From Fidelibacterota bacterium (lineage in GTDB: Bacteria; Marinisomatota; Marinisomatia; Marinisomatales; UBA1611), in contig PBKF01000062.1 in assembly GCA_002722105.1 (NCBI GenBank), positions 1 to 24,780 on the forward strand: a DNA stretch of 24,780 bases, in the 5' to 3' direction. A model generated the notes under the pieces. It was not told the DNA's origin and made no database searches. It saw nothing but the letters and a program-made list of their open reading frames with translations. The position numbers and the translations under genes are program-made. Shown here piece after piece: positions 1 through 8,573 of the stretch (position 1 is the stretch's first letter; every line of letters starts with the position of its first letter).

Positions 1-370
1 AAACTATATTAATTCGAATTTTATTAAGGTAAGAATCAGCGCTTATTTTGGGAAACACTTTTAAAGTTCCTATATTTAAATTTTTTAGTTTTTGAATATT
101 TACCCATTCAATGACATTAGCACTAGGACTGTTTGAATGAAATGGAATTGAAGACTCCTCACTTAAAATAATTTCAGTTTCAGGTATTAATCCATTTGGC
201 AGACCAACAAATATACTTTTTGGAAATAGATCTGCAGCTGTAATTACAGACGTATTTATTTCAATCAGTAGATTTTCTTCAGTACTAGATATTATTTTAA
301 TCTCTGTTTTACCGTACAAATTATTGAATAAAGTAAATCCTATTATTAGGTATTTAATATTGTGATGCAA
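1..370 (-). CDS. N-terminal part of an exported protein, probably a PorU/gingipain-type (C25) secretion protease; runs off the left edge
   Basis: Reading the minus strand from position 370 gives an open frame of 123 codons with no stop up to the window edge. It opens with a signal-peptide-like segment (HHNIKYLIIGFTLFNNLYG), then about 100 residues of beta-rich sequence. The phrases VFPKISADSYLNKIRINIV and FPKSIFVGLPNG resemble the pro-region or N-terminal domain of gingipain/PorU-like C25 proteins, where a short beta strand followed by P and a final strand precede the catalytic domain. The catalytic His and Cys would lie outside the window, so function is inferred from the pro-region alone. 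The only usable initiator is TTG at 368-370; a TAA lies six codons upstream. If it is PorU, it would be the sortase of a type IX secretion system. Other exported proteins with a similar N-domain are possible. Confidence 0.45.
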   Translation of the reverse strand, partial: MHHNIKYLIIGFTLFNNLYGKTEIKIISSTEENLLIEINTSVITAADLFPKSIFVGLPNGLIPETEIILSEESSIPFHSNSPSANVIEWVNIQKLKNLNIGTLKVFPKISADSYLNKIRINIV

Positions 371-495
371 GATTTTATCTAATACTTAGTTAACTAATTT
401 TGTTATAAAGTAAAAAAAAAGATTAATTTCATGTAAGGAATATTCAATGATTATAATCATTTTATGTTCCAATTAACCCTCAAAAGATAACGGAT
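371..495. promoter_or_regulatory. Divergent promoter region with three perfect palindromes
   Basis: This 125-base region separates the minus-strand exported protein from aconitase. It holds TTAGTTAACTAA (386-397), GAATATTC (438-445) and AATGATTATAATCATT (446-461), each a perfect inverted repeat. The last contains ATGAT-N4-ATCAT, which has the spacing of an FNR/CRP-family dyad (TTGAT-N4-ATCAA) with 8 of 10 specified bases matching, and ends 34 bases before the aconitase start. The spacing does not fit a classic Fur box, although the half sites look similar. Operator function is inferred; palindromes also arise by chance in AT-rich DNA, though a 16-base one rarely does. Confidence 0.35.
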
Positions 496-2760
496 ATGTT
501 TGATCTAGAGATAATAAAAAATTTATATAATGAGCTTGCGACTAAAACCAATGTAGCTAGAGATGCGTTGAAAAGACCACTTACATTTGCCGAAAAGGTA
601 CTTTTTAATCATATTGATAGTAATGAAAATCAAGATTTCCATGAGCTTGGACGCGGGTCTTCATATGTTAATTTTAATCCAGATCGTGTTGCAATGCAGG
701 ATGCAACAGCTCAGATGGCGCTATTGCAATTTATTATGGCAGGTAGGGCAAAAGTTGCTGTTCCAACAACAGTGCACTGTGATCATCTAATACAGGCCAA
801 AATAGGTGCTGAAGAAGATCTGATGAACGCCAAAGAATCTAATTCTGAGGTATATAATTTTCTTGAATCTGTTTCAAAAAAATATGGTATTGGTTTCTGG
901 CAGCCTGGTGCTGGTATTATTCACCAAGTTGTTTTAGAAAATTATGCATTTCCTGGTGGAATGATGGTCGGCACAGATAGTCACACTGTAAATGCTGGTG
1001 GACTTGGTATGGTCGCTATTGGAGTTGGAGGTGCAGATGCTGTTGATGTAATGGTCGGAATGCCATGGGAGTTAAAATTCCCAAAGCTCATTGGTGTTTG
1101 TCTTAAAGGTGAACTTAGAGGATGGGCCTCGGCAAAAGATGTCATTCTAAAGGTCGCAGGTATATTAACAGCAAAAGGTGGGACTGGTTCTATAGTAGAA
1201 TATTTTGGTTCAGGAGCGGAAAAATTATCTTGTACTGGAAAGGGAACCATATGCAATATGGGTGCAGAGATAGGTGCTACAACATCAATCTTTTCTTACG
1301 ATCAAAATATGTCAAATTATCTTAGATCGACTGATAGACATGAACTTGCTGACCTTGCAGATAAAAACGCTGACTTTTTATGTGGAGATAGAGAAGTCTA
1401 CAATGATCCGGAAAAATATTTTGATGAGATTATAACTATAGATTTAGATACTTTAGAGCCTCATATTAATGGTCCATTCACCCCAGACCTAGCTACACCA
1501 ATATCGAAGTTTGCAGAGTCGGCTAAAGAAAATGGTTGGCCGTTAAAGCTAGATGTTGGGCTAATAGGCTCTTGTACAAATTCCTCTTATGAGGATATTA
1601 CTAGAGCAGCATCAATTGCCAAGCAGGCCAAAGAAAAGAAATTAAAAGCCAAATCTGAATTCACAGTGACTCCTGGATCAGAGCAGGTGCGTTACACTGT
1701 AGATAGAGATGGATATCTAGATATATTTAAAGATATTGGGGGAATGGTATTGGCCAATGCGTGCGGTCCCTGTATAGGTCAATGGGCTAGGCACGGAGCA
1801 GAAAAAAAAGAAAAAAATTCGATAATCACATCATTCAATCGAAATTTTGCTAAACGGGCTGATGGCAATCCAAATACACACGGTTTTGTTGCCTCTCCTG
1901 AAATCGTTACAGCATTGGCAATTGCTGGAGACCTTTGTTTTAATCCATTAAAGGATACCCTTATTAATGAAAATGGAGATAATGTAATGCTAGAGGAGCC
2001 TACAGGGATAGAATTTCCACCAAAAGGTTTTGAGGTTGAGAATAATGGTTTTATTGATCCTTCGAAATTTTCTGATAAGGAAATTGAAATTAATATTGAT
2101 TCTAATTCAAAGCGCTTACAACTACTCAAGCCTTTTAAGGCATGGGATGGAGAAAATATTTTAAACCTAAGGCTACTAATAAAGGTAAAGGGTAAATGTA
2201 CCACTGATCATATATCAATGGCCGGTCCTTGGCTTTTCTATAGAGGGCATTTAGATAATATATCCAATAATCTATTAACCGGTGCGATCAACTATTTTAA
2301 TGAAAAGCCAAATAGTATAAAAAATCATATTGATGGTTCTTATGGCGAAGTTCCGGATGTCCAAAGGCAATATAAATCGAAAGGTATACCCACGATTGTT
2401 GTTGGAGATGAAAATTACGGTGAGGGCTCATCAAGAGAGCATGCTGCCATGGAGCCAAGACATCTTGGGGTAAGGGTAGTACTTGTCAAATCTTTTGCTA
2501 GAATTCACGAAACAAACTTAAAAAAACAGGGTATGTTAGCACTCACTTTTAAGAATAAAGAGGATTATAATAAAATTTTAGAGGATGATACTTTTGATTT
2601 AATCAATTTAAACGAATTTAGTGTAGGAAAGTCGTTAGAAATAAAAATTATACACTTTGATGGTTCCAATGATATCATCAGTTGCAAACATACATATAAT
2701 GATACTCAAATAGAGTGGTTTCGGGCAGGTTCAGCATTGAACCTAATCAGATCAGAATAA
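496..2760 (+). CDS. acnA: Aconitate hydratase, mitochondrial type
   Basis: This TCA-cycle enzyme interconverts citrate and isocitrate through cis-aconitate in the cytoplasm, using a [4Fe-4S] cluster. The 754 residues match the length of mitochondrial-type aconitases rather than the longer AcnA/IRP1 form or the AcnB form, so the symbol is only approximate. The cluster cysteines are visible at C360 (GSCTNSS) and C423/C426 (NACGPCIGQ). The N-terminal region has [12 protein letters not shown] near residues 89-100 and [13 protein letters not shown] near 159-171. The C-terminal swivel domain carries the substrate-binding [17 protein letters not shown] near 640. The start is ATG with only a weak upstream purine stretch. 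The serA gene follows after 24 bases. A palindromic operator candidate lies just upstream and could link expression to oxygen or iron, which would suit an Fe-S enzyme. Confidence 0.96.
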   Translation: MFDLEIIKNLYNELATKTNVARDALKRPLTFAEKVLFNHIDSNENQDFHELGRGSSYVNFNPDRVAMQDATAQMALLQFIMAGRAKVAVPTTVHCDHLIQAKIGAEEDLMNAKESNSEVYNFLESVSKKYGIGFWQPGAGIIHQVVLENYAFPGGMMVGTDSHTVNAGGLGMVAIGVGGADAVDVMVGMPWELKFPKLIGVCLKGELRGWASAKDVILKVAGILTAKGGTGSIVEYFGSGAEKLSCTGKGTICNMGAEIGATTSIFSYDQNMSNYLRSTDRHELADLADKNADFLCGDREVYNDPEKYFDEIITIDLDTLEPHINGPFTPDLATPISKFAESAKENGWPLKLDVGLIGSCTNSSYEDITRAASIAKQAKEKKLKAKSEFTVTPGSEQVRYTVDRDGYLDIFKDIGGMVLANACGPCIGQWARHGAEKKEKNSIITSFNRNFAKRADGNPNTHGFVASPEIVTALAIAGDLCFNPLKDTLINENGDNVMLEEPTGIEFPPKGFEVENNGFIDPSKFSDKEIEINIDSNSKRLQLLKPFKAWDGENILNLRLLIKVKGKCTTDHISMAGPWLFYRGHLDNISNNLLTGAINYFNEKPNSIKNHIDGSYGEVPDVQRQYKSKGIPTIVVGDENYGEGSSREHAAMEPRHLGVRVVLVKSFARIHETNLKKQGMLALTFKNKEDYNKILEDDTFDLINLNEFSVGKSLEIKIIHFDGSNDIISCKHTYNDTQIEWFRAGSALNLIRSE

Positions 2761-2784
2761 TAATATTTTTTCAAAGGTAATTAA

Positions 2785-4365
2785 ATGAGAGTAATTGTTT
2801 CAGATCCAATATCTGAAGAGGGATTAAGAATTTTTAAGGATAACAATATTGAAGTTATTGACGCAAATGGGGAGAATATTGATGAGAACTTCAGTCATGT
2901 TAAAACAGCTAATGGGTGGATAATTAGAAGTGGAACGATTTTAGATTCAAAGATAATTGAAAAAGCTGAAAATCTTTCTGTTATAGGCCGTGCTGGAGTT
3001 GGGGTAGATAATATAGATATCTCAGCTGCAACTAGACGAGGTATTGTTGTTATGAATACGCCAGATGCAAATACAATAAGCGCAGCTGAGCACACGATGG
3101 CGCTTATTTTAGCATTGTCAAGAAACGTAAGCTCTGGGCATAGCGGATTGTCCAAAGGCGAATGGAACCGTCATTTGCTAATTGGTTCTGAATTAAACGG
3201 TAAAATAATTGGTATAGTTGGTCTTGGTAAAATCGGTAGAGAGGTATTAAAGCGTAGTAAGGCATTCAATATGCAAATTTTAGGCTATGACCCATTTATT
3301 CCAGAAGATTTTTTTCGAGATGATGAATTGCAGATATGTGATCTAGAATATCTAATAAAAAAATCAGATTATATTACGTTGCATATACCTTTAACAAATG
3401 AGACCAAAAATCTTTTTAATTACGATAATCTTGTAAAAATGAAAAAAGAAGCAAGGATTGTAAATGTTGCTAGAGGCGGCATTATTAACGAATGTGATTT
3501 ATCAAGAGTGCTTAAAGAAAAGAGAATATCTGGGGCGGCCTTGGATGTTTTTGAATTTGAACCATTGGACAATGATAGCCCATTATTATCTGCACCAAAT
3601 ATTATATTAACACCGCATTTAGGTGCTTCAACGAAAGAGGCAAAAAAAGGAGTCAGTATTTCCATATGTAATCAGGTTAAAAACTTCTTAATTAATGAAG
3701 AGCTGGATAACGCAATTAATATACCCTTCAAGAACTTTGCACACCTAAAGGAATTAGCTCCATTTTTGAAACTATCTGAGCTACTTGGTGGTATTCATAG
3801 TCAGATTTCTGATAGTCCAATTAAGAAGGTTGCAATTAACTGTTTTGGAAGTATAGATGATACAAAACCTATAGGTCTTGCATTTTTGAGGAGTTTACTT
3901 CAAAGTCGTGTTCCTGAAAGGGTGAATTATATCAACGCAGATGCTGTTGCAAAAGAGTTAGGAATGGAGGTCAGTATTAATTTTTCCACAATGGATTCAA
4001 ATTACTCAAATTTAATATCTGCCAGAGTTAGTTCGGATGAAGAAATCTTAATAGAAGGTAGTGTATTTGATGATAATCTACCTAGATTGGTTAATATTTT
4101 TGGCTATAAAATGGAAGTAAATCCTAGTGGCACTTTATTATTTGTTCAAAATGATGATGTTCCTGGGGTTATAGGCAAAGTTGGAACTTTATTAGGTGAT
4201 AATAAAATTAATATAGCAGCATATCTTTTGAGCAGAGAAAAAAATAAAAATTTAGCTTTTGCGGTAATTAGACTAGATGATTCAGTTGGAGCTGAGATTA
4301 TTGGTTTGTTAAATAGTATTGAAGAATTAAAATTTGTGCGTCAAATAAATTTAAAAGACTACTAA
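2785..4365 (+). CDS. serA: D-3-phosphoglycerate dehydrogenase with C-terminal ACT domain
   Basis: The enzyme oxidises 3-phosphoglycerate to 3-phosphohydroxypyruvate with NAD+, the first step of serine synthesis. The 526 residues match the long SerA type. The Rossmann motif GLGKIG lies at 146-151, the NVARGG segment with catalytic Arg230 at 227-232, and the catalytic His278 in LTPHLGAST. An intervening substrate-binding (ASB) domain covers roughly 315-450, and an ACT domain covers about 455-526 (DDVPGVIGKVGTLLGDNKINIA), which in this family usually gives serine feedback control. The ATG is preceded by AAAGGTAA, an acceptable ribosome binding site. It follows aconitase by 24 bases and may share its transcript. 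The next gene is 84 bases downstream. Confidence 0.96.
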   Translation: MRVIVSDPISEEGLRIFKDNNIEVIDANGENIDENFSHVKTANGWIIRSGTILDSKIIEKAENLSVIGRAGVGVDNIDISAATRRGIVVMNTPDANTISAAEHTMALILALSRNVSSGHSGLSKGEWNRHLLIGSELNGKIIGIVGLGKIGREVLKRSKAFNMQILGYDPFIPEDFFRDDELQICDLEYLIKKSDYITLHIPLTNETKNLFNYDNLVKMKKEARIVNVARGGIINECDLSRVLKEKRISGAALDVFEFEPLDNDSPLLSAPNIILTPHLGASTKEAKKGVSISICNQVKNFLINEELDNAINIPFKNFAHLKELAPFLKLSELLGGIHSQISDSPIKKVAINCFGSIDDTKPIGLAFLRSLLQSRVPERVNYINADAVAKELGMEVSINFSTMDSNYSNLISARVSSDEEILIEGSVFDDNLPRLVNIFGYKMEVNPSGTLLFVQNDDVPGVIGKVGTLLGDNKINIAAYLLSREKNKNLAFAVIRLDDSVGAEIIGLLNSIEELKFVRQINLKDY

Positions 4366-4449
4366 AAATATTTTTGAAAAAATTAAATATACTTAATGCT
4401 AGATTTATATGATTTGAAAAACCCAATAATAATTGATTAGGAATGATAA

Positions 4450-4854
4450 ATGAATAAATTATGGGATGATTTAAAAGATAACATGAAAGAGTGGGGTGCC
4501 TCTGCTGTTGAAAAAGCTGAAGAGATTAGCAGGGTTGCTGTGGCAAAAGGGGAAGAGTTCACCAAGATATCAAAAATTAAAATTGAGATTATGCAGCTTG
4601 AAAAAGAGAGAACAAAAGATTATGAAAAACTTGGCAAATTAGTTCATCGTTATGCTCAAGATGATAACATGGTTAATTTCACAGGGAATACTGAATTTTT
4701 TGAGATAATCAAAAAAGTAAATAATAGAAATGTTGAAATTGATTTAAAGAACAATAATATAGCTGATATAAAGAAAGCTTATGGTATTGAAGATGATGAG
4801 ATAGGTTTTAAACAAAATTACCAAAATAATATTGGACAGGCGGAGGAAGAATAA
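4450..4854 (+). CDS. Small cytoplasmic coiled-coil protein of unknown function
   Basis: I do not recognise this 134-residue protein as a named family. It has no signal peptide or membrane segment, is rich in Lys and Glu, and contains almost continuous amphipathic helix from residue 1 to about 70 (AVEKAEEISRVAVAKGEEF, then IEIMQLEKERTKDYEKLGK). That section recalls small YtxH-like or apolipoprotein-like helical proteins and the IEIxxLExERxKxYExLG pattern of uncharacterised bacterial coiled-coil proteins. The C-terminal 30 residues are acidic and low in complexity. The start ATG has AGGAATGATAA just upstream. It lies between serA and the M23 peptidase, both on the same strand, and may be an accessory of the envelope protein that follows. 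The coding call is secure from codon structure; the function is unknown. Confidence 0.8.
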   Translation: MNKLWDDLKDNMKEWGASAVEKAEEISRVAVAKGEEFTKISKIKIEIMQLEKERTKDYEKLGKLVHRYAQDDNMVNFTGNTEFFEIIKKVNNRNVEIDLKNNNIADIKKAYGIEDDEIGFKQNYQNNIGQAEEE

Positions 4855-4936
4855 CATACAATAAAGCGGTTGTTTGCTAGTGTATATTCTACGTAATATC
4901 AGCGAATTTGGTCTAATAAATTCAATTAAAAAATAA

Positions 4937-5857
4937 ATGTTTCAGAAGCGAAAATATATTTTACACACTGAAAGCGAAAGTGATATCAAACAATTGCATT
5001 TTAGTAATGCAAAAGTATTGGTTCTGGTTTCTGTCTCGCTAGTTGTTCTAGGATCCTTTTTAGTGATGGGTGCTGATTATGTTAGTAAAGTCCTGTATGA
5101 TAAGAGGCTTAAAGAATTCAAATCTAATTATGCTTCAGTTGTTGATAATATTGATGAAATACAATCGAGGCTTAAAGAGTTAGATCAACAAATCTTAGAA
5201 ATTGAAGAGAAGGATAGGGCGGTGCGAACATATGCTGGAATGCCTAATGTGGATAAGGATATTCGAAAGTTAGGTATTGGTGGAGTCACCATTAATGATC
5301 CAAATATCCTAGATAATTTAGCTCCAGTTGTCAGCAAAGAAATTTCAGAACTTCATCTGGATATAGAAAAACTATCTAGGCAGGTTAACTTTGAATTAGC
5401 CAGTTATGAAAAAATATATGAAAGAGTAAAAAGTGATATATCTCGTATTCGCAATATACCCTCAATTAGACCTGTCGCGGGGGGGTTTTTAAACTCAAGT
5501 TTTGGTTATAGACAAGATCCGATTGATGATGTGAGGCGTTTTCATCAGGGGCAAGATTTTGCAGTTCCAACGGGGACACCTATATTTGCACCTGCTGATG
5601 GCTTAGTGAAAAGGGCATATTATATTGGTGGTTTTGGGAATCATATCAAACTAGAACATGCATCAGGGTATACTACGACTTTTTCACATCTTTCAAAAAT
5701 CTTTGTAAGGCATGGACAGAAAATAAAAAGAGGTGATGTTATTGGTGAGACTGGAAATACTGGAAGATCTACTGCACCTCATTTACATTATGAAGTCCAT
5801 TATCGTGGAACCCCAAAAAATCCTCTTGATTACTTTTTTTCTGAAGCGGGTAATTAA
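4937..5857 (+). CDS. Membrane-anchored M23 family metallopeptidase (LytM/murein endopeptidase-like)
   Basis: This is a predicted cell-wall endopeptidase, or a regulator of amidases, acting in the periplasm. A short cytoplasmic N-terminus is followed by one membrane segment at about 26-45 (LVLVSVSLVVLGSFLVMG), a coiled coil at about 55-95, a second helical stretch at 130-170, and the M23 domain from about 178. The zinc-binding residues are intact: H203 and D207 (HQGQD), with H282-L-H284 in the HLHYEV motif and H251 in the active site. An intact site argues for an active enzyme rather than a degenerate EnvC/NlpD-type activator. The first ATG gives the complete anchor. It precedes miaB by 21 bases. 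The domain layout (membrane anchor, coiled coil, LytM) is common in Bacteroidota-like bacteria. Confidence 0.93.
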   Translation: MFQKRKYILHTESESDIKQLHFSNAKVLVLVSVSLVVLGSFLVMGADYVSKVLYDKRLKEFKSNYASVVDNIDEIQSRLKELDQQILEIEEKDRAVRTYAGMPNVDKDIRKLGIGGVTINDPNILDNLAPVVSKEISELHLDIEKLSRQVNFELASYEKIYERVKSDISRIRNIPSIRPVAGGFLNSSFGYRQDPIDDVRRFHQGQDFAVPTGTPIFAPADGLVKRAYYIGGFGNHIKLEHASGYTTTFSHLSKIFVRHGQKIKRGDVIGETGNTGRSTAPHLHYEVHYRGTPKNPLDYFFSEAGN

Positions 5858-5878
5858 ATAAATTAAAGAAAAAACTCA

Positions 5879-7201
5879 TTGAGAAAGACTTACCATATTC
5901 AGACATACGGTTGTCAAATGAATGTGTCTGATTCTGAGTTAGTAGAATCTTTGTTAATTAAAGAAGGTTATCAATCTATTGATAGTCCTGATAATGCTGA
6001 TTTATTATTTATTAACACTTGTTCAATTAGAGAACATGCTGAAGATAAGGTTCACTCTCTTTTGGGTAGATTTAACCTATTGAAAAAAAACAAACCATCA
6101 ATGATTATTGGTGTCCTAGGCTGCATGGCGCAGAGTTTAAAACATGATATACTTGAAAATAAATCCTATGTTGATATTGTTCTAGGTCCTGATTCCTACA
6201 GAAAATTGCCCGAATTATTATCACGGCATAAGGCTAATAAGAAAAGCCTTGTTGATACACAACTATCAAGATTCGAAGTGTATGATGATCTTTTTCCCAG
6301 TCGTAAAGAAGGGGTCAATGCTTGGATCACAATTATGAGAGGCTGTGATAAGTTTTGCACATTTTGTATCGTACCATTTACTAGAGGCAGAGAAAGAAGT
6401 AGAAGTATTCAGGGCATTATTGATGAAGTGAAGAATGCAGTAAATAATGGATTTTCAGAGGTTACATTGCTTGGTCAAAATGTAAACTCTTACAATCATG
6501 AAGGTAAAAATTTTTCTAAGTTACTAGAAAGTGTTGCAAAAGTTTCTGGTCTCAAAAGGATACGATATACTTCTCCTCATCCACAGGATATATCATTAGA
6601 ACTTTTAGATGTTATGAGTAATTATGATAATATTTGTAATTCAATTCATCTCCCACTACAATCAGGTTCAAATAGAATTTTGAAAAGAATGAATAGAACA
6701 TACACTCGTAACCATTTCATTGAACTTGCTACAAATATCAGAAAAAAATTACCTAATGCTGGTATAAGCACAGATATAATTGTTGGTTTTCCTGGCGAAA
6801 CTTATGAAGATTTTTTAAGGACTATTAATGTAATGGAGCAAATAAGGTTTGACTCTGCATTCACTTTTAAATATTCTCCAAGAAAGGGGACTAAAGCCAT
6901 AGAGTATGAAGATCAGGTTAAAGAAAATGTGAAGCAAATTAGATTAGAGGAGGTAATCTCATTGCAAAAATCTCACACAATACTAAGAAATCAGAACTTT
7001 ATAGGGAAAATTGAAAATGTGCTCATAGAAAAAGAAAGTAAAAGGAATTCATCGAAATGGGCTGGTAGAACAGATTCAAATAAATGGGTAATTTTTGATA
7101 AGGAGAACACCAAGATTAAGGATATTGTTCCAGTTTTAATTACGCAATCTAAAGATATAACATTGCATGGAAAAATAATGAACAAGGCAAAGGCAGCATA
7201 A
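5879..7201 (+). CDS. miaB: tRNA-2-methylthio-N6-dimethylallyladenosine synthase
   Basis: This radical-SAM methylthiotransferase adds a methylthio group to i6A37 of tRNAs that read codons starting with U. The 440 residues are full length. The N-terminal UPF0004 domain supplies the auxiliary cluster cysteines C12 (TYGCQMN), C48 (NTCSIRE) and C82 (GCMAQ). The radical-SAM cluster motif is C156-x3-C160-x2-C163 (GCDKFCTFCIVPFTRG). A TRAM domain ends the protein. The start must be the TTG at 5879: the first in-frame ATG is at residue 14 and would remove the cluster ligand C12. AAAGAAAAA upstream is a poor ribosome site. Its stop overlaps the lapA start by one base (TAATG), so the two are translationally coupled. 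Confidence 0.95.
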   Translation: MRKTYHIQTYGCQMNVSDSELVESLLIKEGYQSIDSPDNADLLFINTCSIREHAEDKVHSLLGRFNLLKKNKPSMIIGVLGCMAQSLKHDILENKSYVDIVLGPDSYRKLPELLSRHKANKKSLVDTQLSRFEVYDDLFPSRKEGVNAWITIMRGCDKFCTFCIVPFTRGRERSRSIQGIIDEVKNAVNNGFSEVTLLGQNVNSYNHEGKNFSKLLESVAKVSGLKRIRYTSPHPQDISLELLDVMSNYDNICNSIHLPLQSGSNRILKRMNRTYTRNHFIELATNIRKKLPNAGISTDIIVGFPGETYEDFLRTINVMEQIRFDSAFTFKYSPRKGTKAIEYEDQVKENVKQIRLEEVISLQKSHTILRNQNFIGKIENVLIEKESKRNSSKWAGRTDSNKWVIFDKENTKIKDIVPVLITQSKDITLHGKIMNKAKAA

Positions 7202-7521
7202 TGCATCTATTTAAGGTATTCTTATTAATTTTATTTAATCTTATAATTATTATATTTATGACACAGAATTCTGTTGAACGAGTAGATATCCATTTCATTA
7301 ATTATAGCATCCAAGATTCTTATTTAAATGTGGTACTTCTTTTTACTTTATTATTTGGTGTGATTTCGGGATTCTTGACATCTATTTTTCTTATCTTCTC
7401 TAATAAAAATCAAATCAAAAGCCTGCAAAATAAAAATCGAATTCTAACTGAAGAACTTAATGATCTAAGAAATGTTGCTATAGATGAGGGTATTTATGAG
7501 TCTGAGGATGGGGATTATTAA
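7201..7521 (+). CDS. lapA: LapA-domain (DUF1049) inner-membrane protein
   Basis: A 106-residue membrane protein with the usual LapA layout: an N-terminal membrane helix (FKVFLLILFNLIIIIFMTQNS), a short loop with the family-typical QNS..V.I.FI pattern, a second membrane helix around 46-68, and a cytoplasmic coiled coil ending in EELNDLR. In Enterobacteria LapA partners LapB in envelope homeostasis and in adjusting lipopolysaccharide synthesis. It starts inside the miaB stop codon, and the LapB-like gene starts two bases after its own stop, which strongly supports the LapA/LapB pairing. The acidic C-terminus (DEGIYESEDGDY) is not a feature I recognise from other LapA proteins. Identity rests on topology, pattern and neighbourhood. 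Confidence 0.82.
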   Translation: MHLFKVFLLILFNLIIIIFMTQNSVERVDIHFINYSIQDSYLNVVLLFTLLFGVISGFLTSIFLIFSNKNQIKSLQNKNRILTEELNDLRNVAIDEGIYESEDGDY

Positions 7522-7523
7522 TA

Positions 7524-8573
7524 TTGAATTTATTCTATATTATTTTTGCTGCTGTAGTAATCATAATGGCTGCCGGCATTTGGATTTTTTTTAATTATAA
7601 GCCCAAAAAACAAAAAAAGACTGATTCTTTATTCACAGATGCATTAAATGCGATGCTCAGAGCTGATAAGCATAAGGCTATAAGATTATTGAAAGATATT
7701 GTAAAGCAAGATTCTGGCCATGTTGATGCATATTTGCAACTTGGTAGCATTCTCAGAAGTGATGACCCACAACGTGCATTGAAAATACATCAGATGCTTA
7801 CTGTTCGGCCAAATTTAGACCAGAACATCCAGATAGAAATCTATAAATCACTGGCTATGGACTATGAAGCTATAGGAAATTTAAAAAAATCAAAAAGAGA
7901 GGCGGAACAAATACTAATAATTGATAAACAAAATCAGTGGGCATTATCATTTCTGTTAAATCTTGGAGAGAAGATAAAAGATTGGGATTATGCAGAGGAT
8001 AAAGCGAAAAGATTGCAAAAGATAACAGGTAATCATGACAATGAAGAATTAGCGAAATTTTTGATATTTAGAAGTGAGGAAAAAATAAAGAGAAATGAAT
8101 TTACAGCAGCTGAATCACTTTTGAATAATGCAATAAAACAGGCGCCTGAATTTGGGCTTCCTTATAAATATCTCGGCGAGATAAGAATGGCAAATAGAGA
8201 TTTAGTTAAGGCAGTTGAGTGCTGGGAAAAATTTGTAAATCTATCTCCAGAAAATTCTCATAAGGTTTTTGATAATATCGAGTCTGCATTGTTTGATCTT
8301 GGACGTTATAGTGAAGTTGAAAAATTTTATCGAAAAGTATTGGTAAATGATCCAACAAATATTGCTGGTTCATTAAGATTAGCTAATGTACTGAATGAAA
8401 AAGGTGAGGATCAGGCTGCGATAAAATTAGTTGAGGGTATAATAAATAATGGGGATCCTAAAATTTCTATACTATTAATGAAGTTAAAACTCTCACTGTC
8501 AATTCAAACTCCTACTGAATTAGGACACCAAATAGATGATATTTTAAACCAAATAGAAAACATTGATGATTAA
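7524..8573 (+). CDS. lapB: LapB (YciM)-like membrane-anchored TPR protein without the rubredoxin-type domain
   Basis: The 349-residue protein has one N-terminal membrane helix (about 3-24) followed by tetratricopeptide repeats through residue 310. The block near residues 35-85 (DALNAMLRADKHKAIRLL, then VDAYLQLGSILRSDDPQRAL and KIHQMLTVRPNL) closely follows the LapB family pattern. In E. coli LapB tethers FtsH to degrade LpxC and thereby limits lipopolysaccharide synthesis. E. coli LapB ends in a four-cysteine rubredoxin-like metal domain needed for its activity; here the only cysteine I see is in AVECWEKF, so that domain is absent. TTG at 7524 is chosen because the next ATG (residue 15) would cut the membrane helix. 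It sits two bases after lapA and overlaps the next gene, so it is part of a tight operon. Confidence 0.8.
   Translation: MNLFYIIFAAVVIIMAAGIWIFFNYKPKKQKKTDSLFTDALNAMLRADKHKAIRLLKDIVKQDSGHVDAYLQLGSILRSDDPQRALKIHQMLTVRPNLDQNIQIEIYKSLAMDYEAIGNLKKSKREAEQILIIDKQNQWALSFLLNLGEKIKDWDYAEDKAKRLQKITGNHDNEELAKFLIFRSEEKIKRNEFTAAESLLNNAIKQAPEFGLPYKYLGEIRMANRDLVKAVECWEKFVNLSPENSHKVFDNIESALFDLGRYSEVEKFYRKVLVNDPTNIAGSLRLANVLNEKGEDQAAIKLVEGIINNGDPKISILLMKLKLSLSIQTPTELGHQIDDILNQIENIDD

Noticed and set aside
446..461. Fur box upstream of aconitase
   Set aside because: The half sites AATGAT and ATCATT are four bases apart rather than one, so the spacing fits an FNR/CRP-type dyad better.
981..1256. Minus-strand open frame inside the aconitase gene
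   Set aside because: It is antisense to a conserved enzyme, has no family resemblance and no ribosome site; it is a shadow frame, as are similar ones inside serA, the exporter and the receptor genes.
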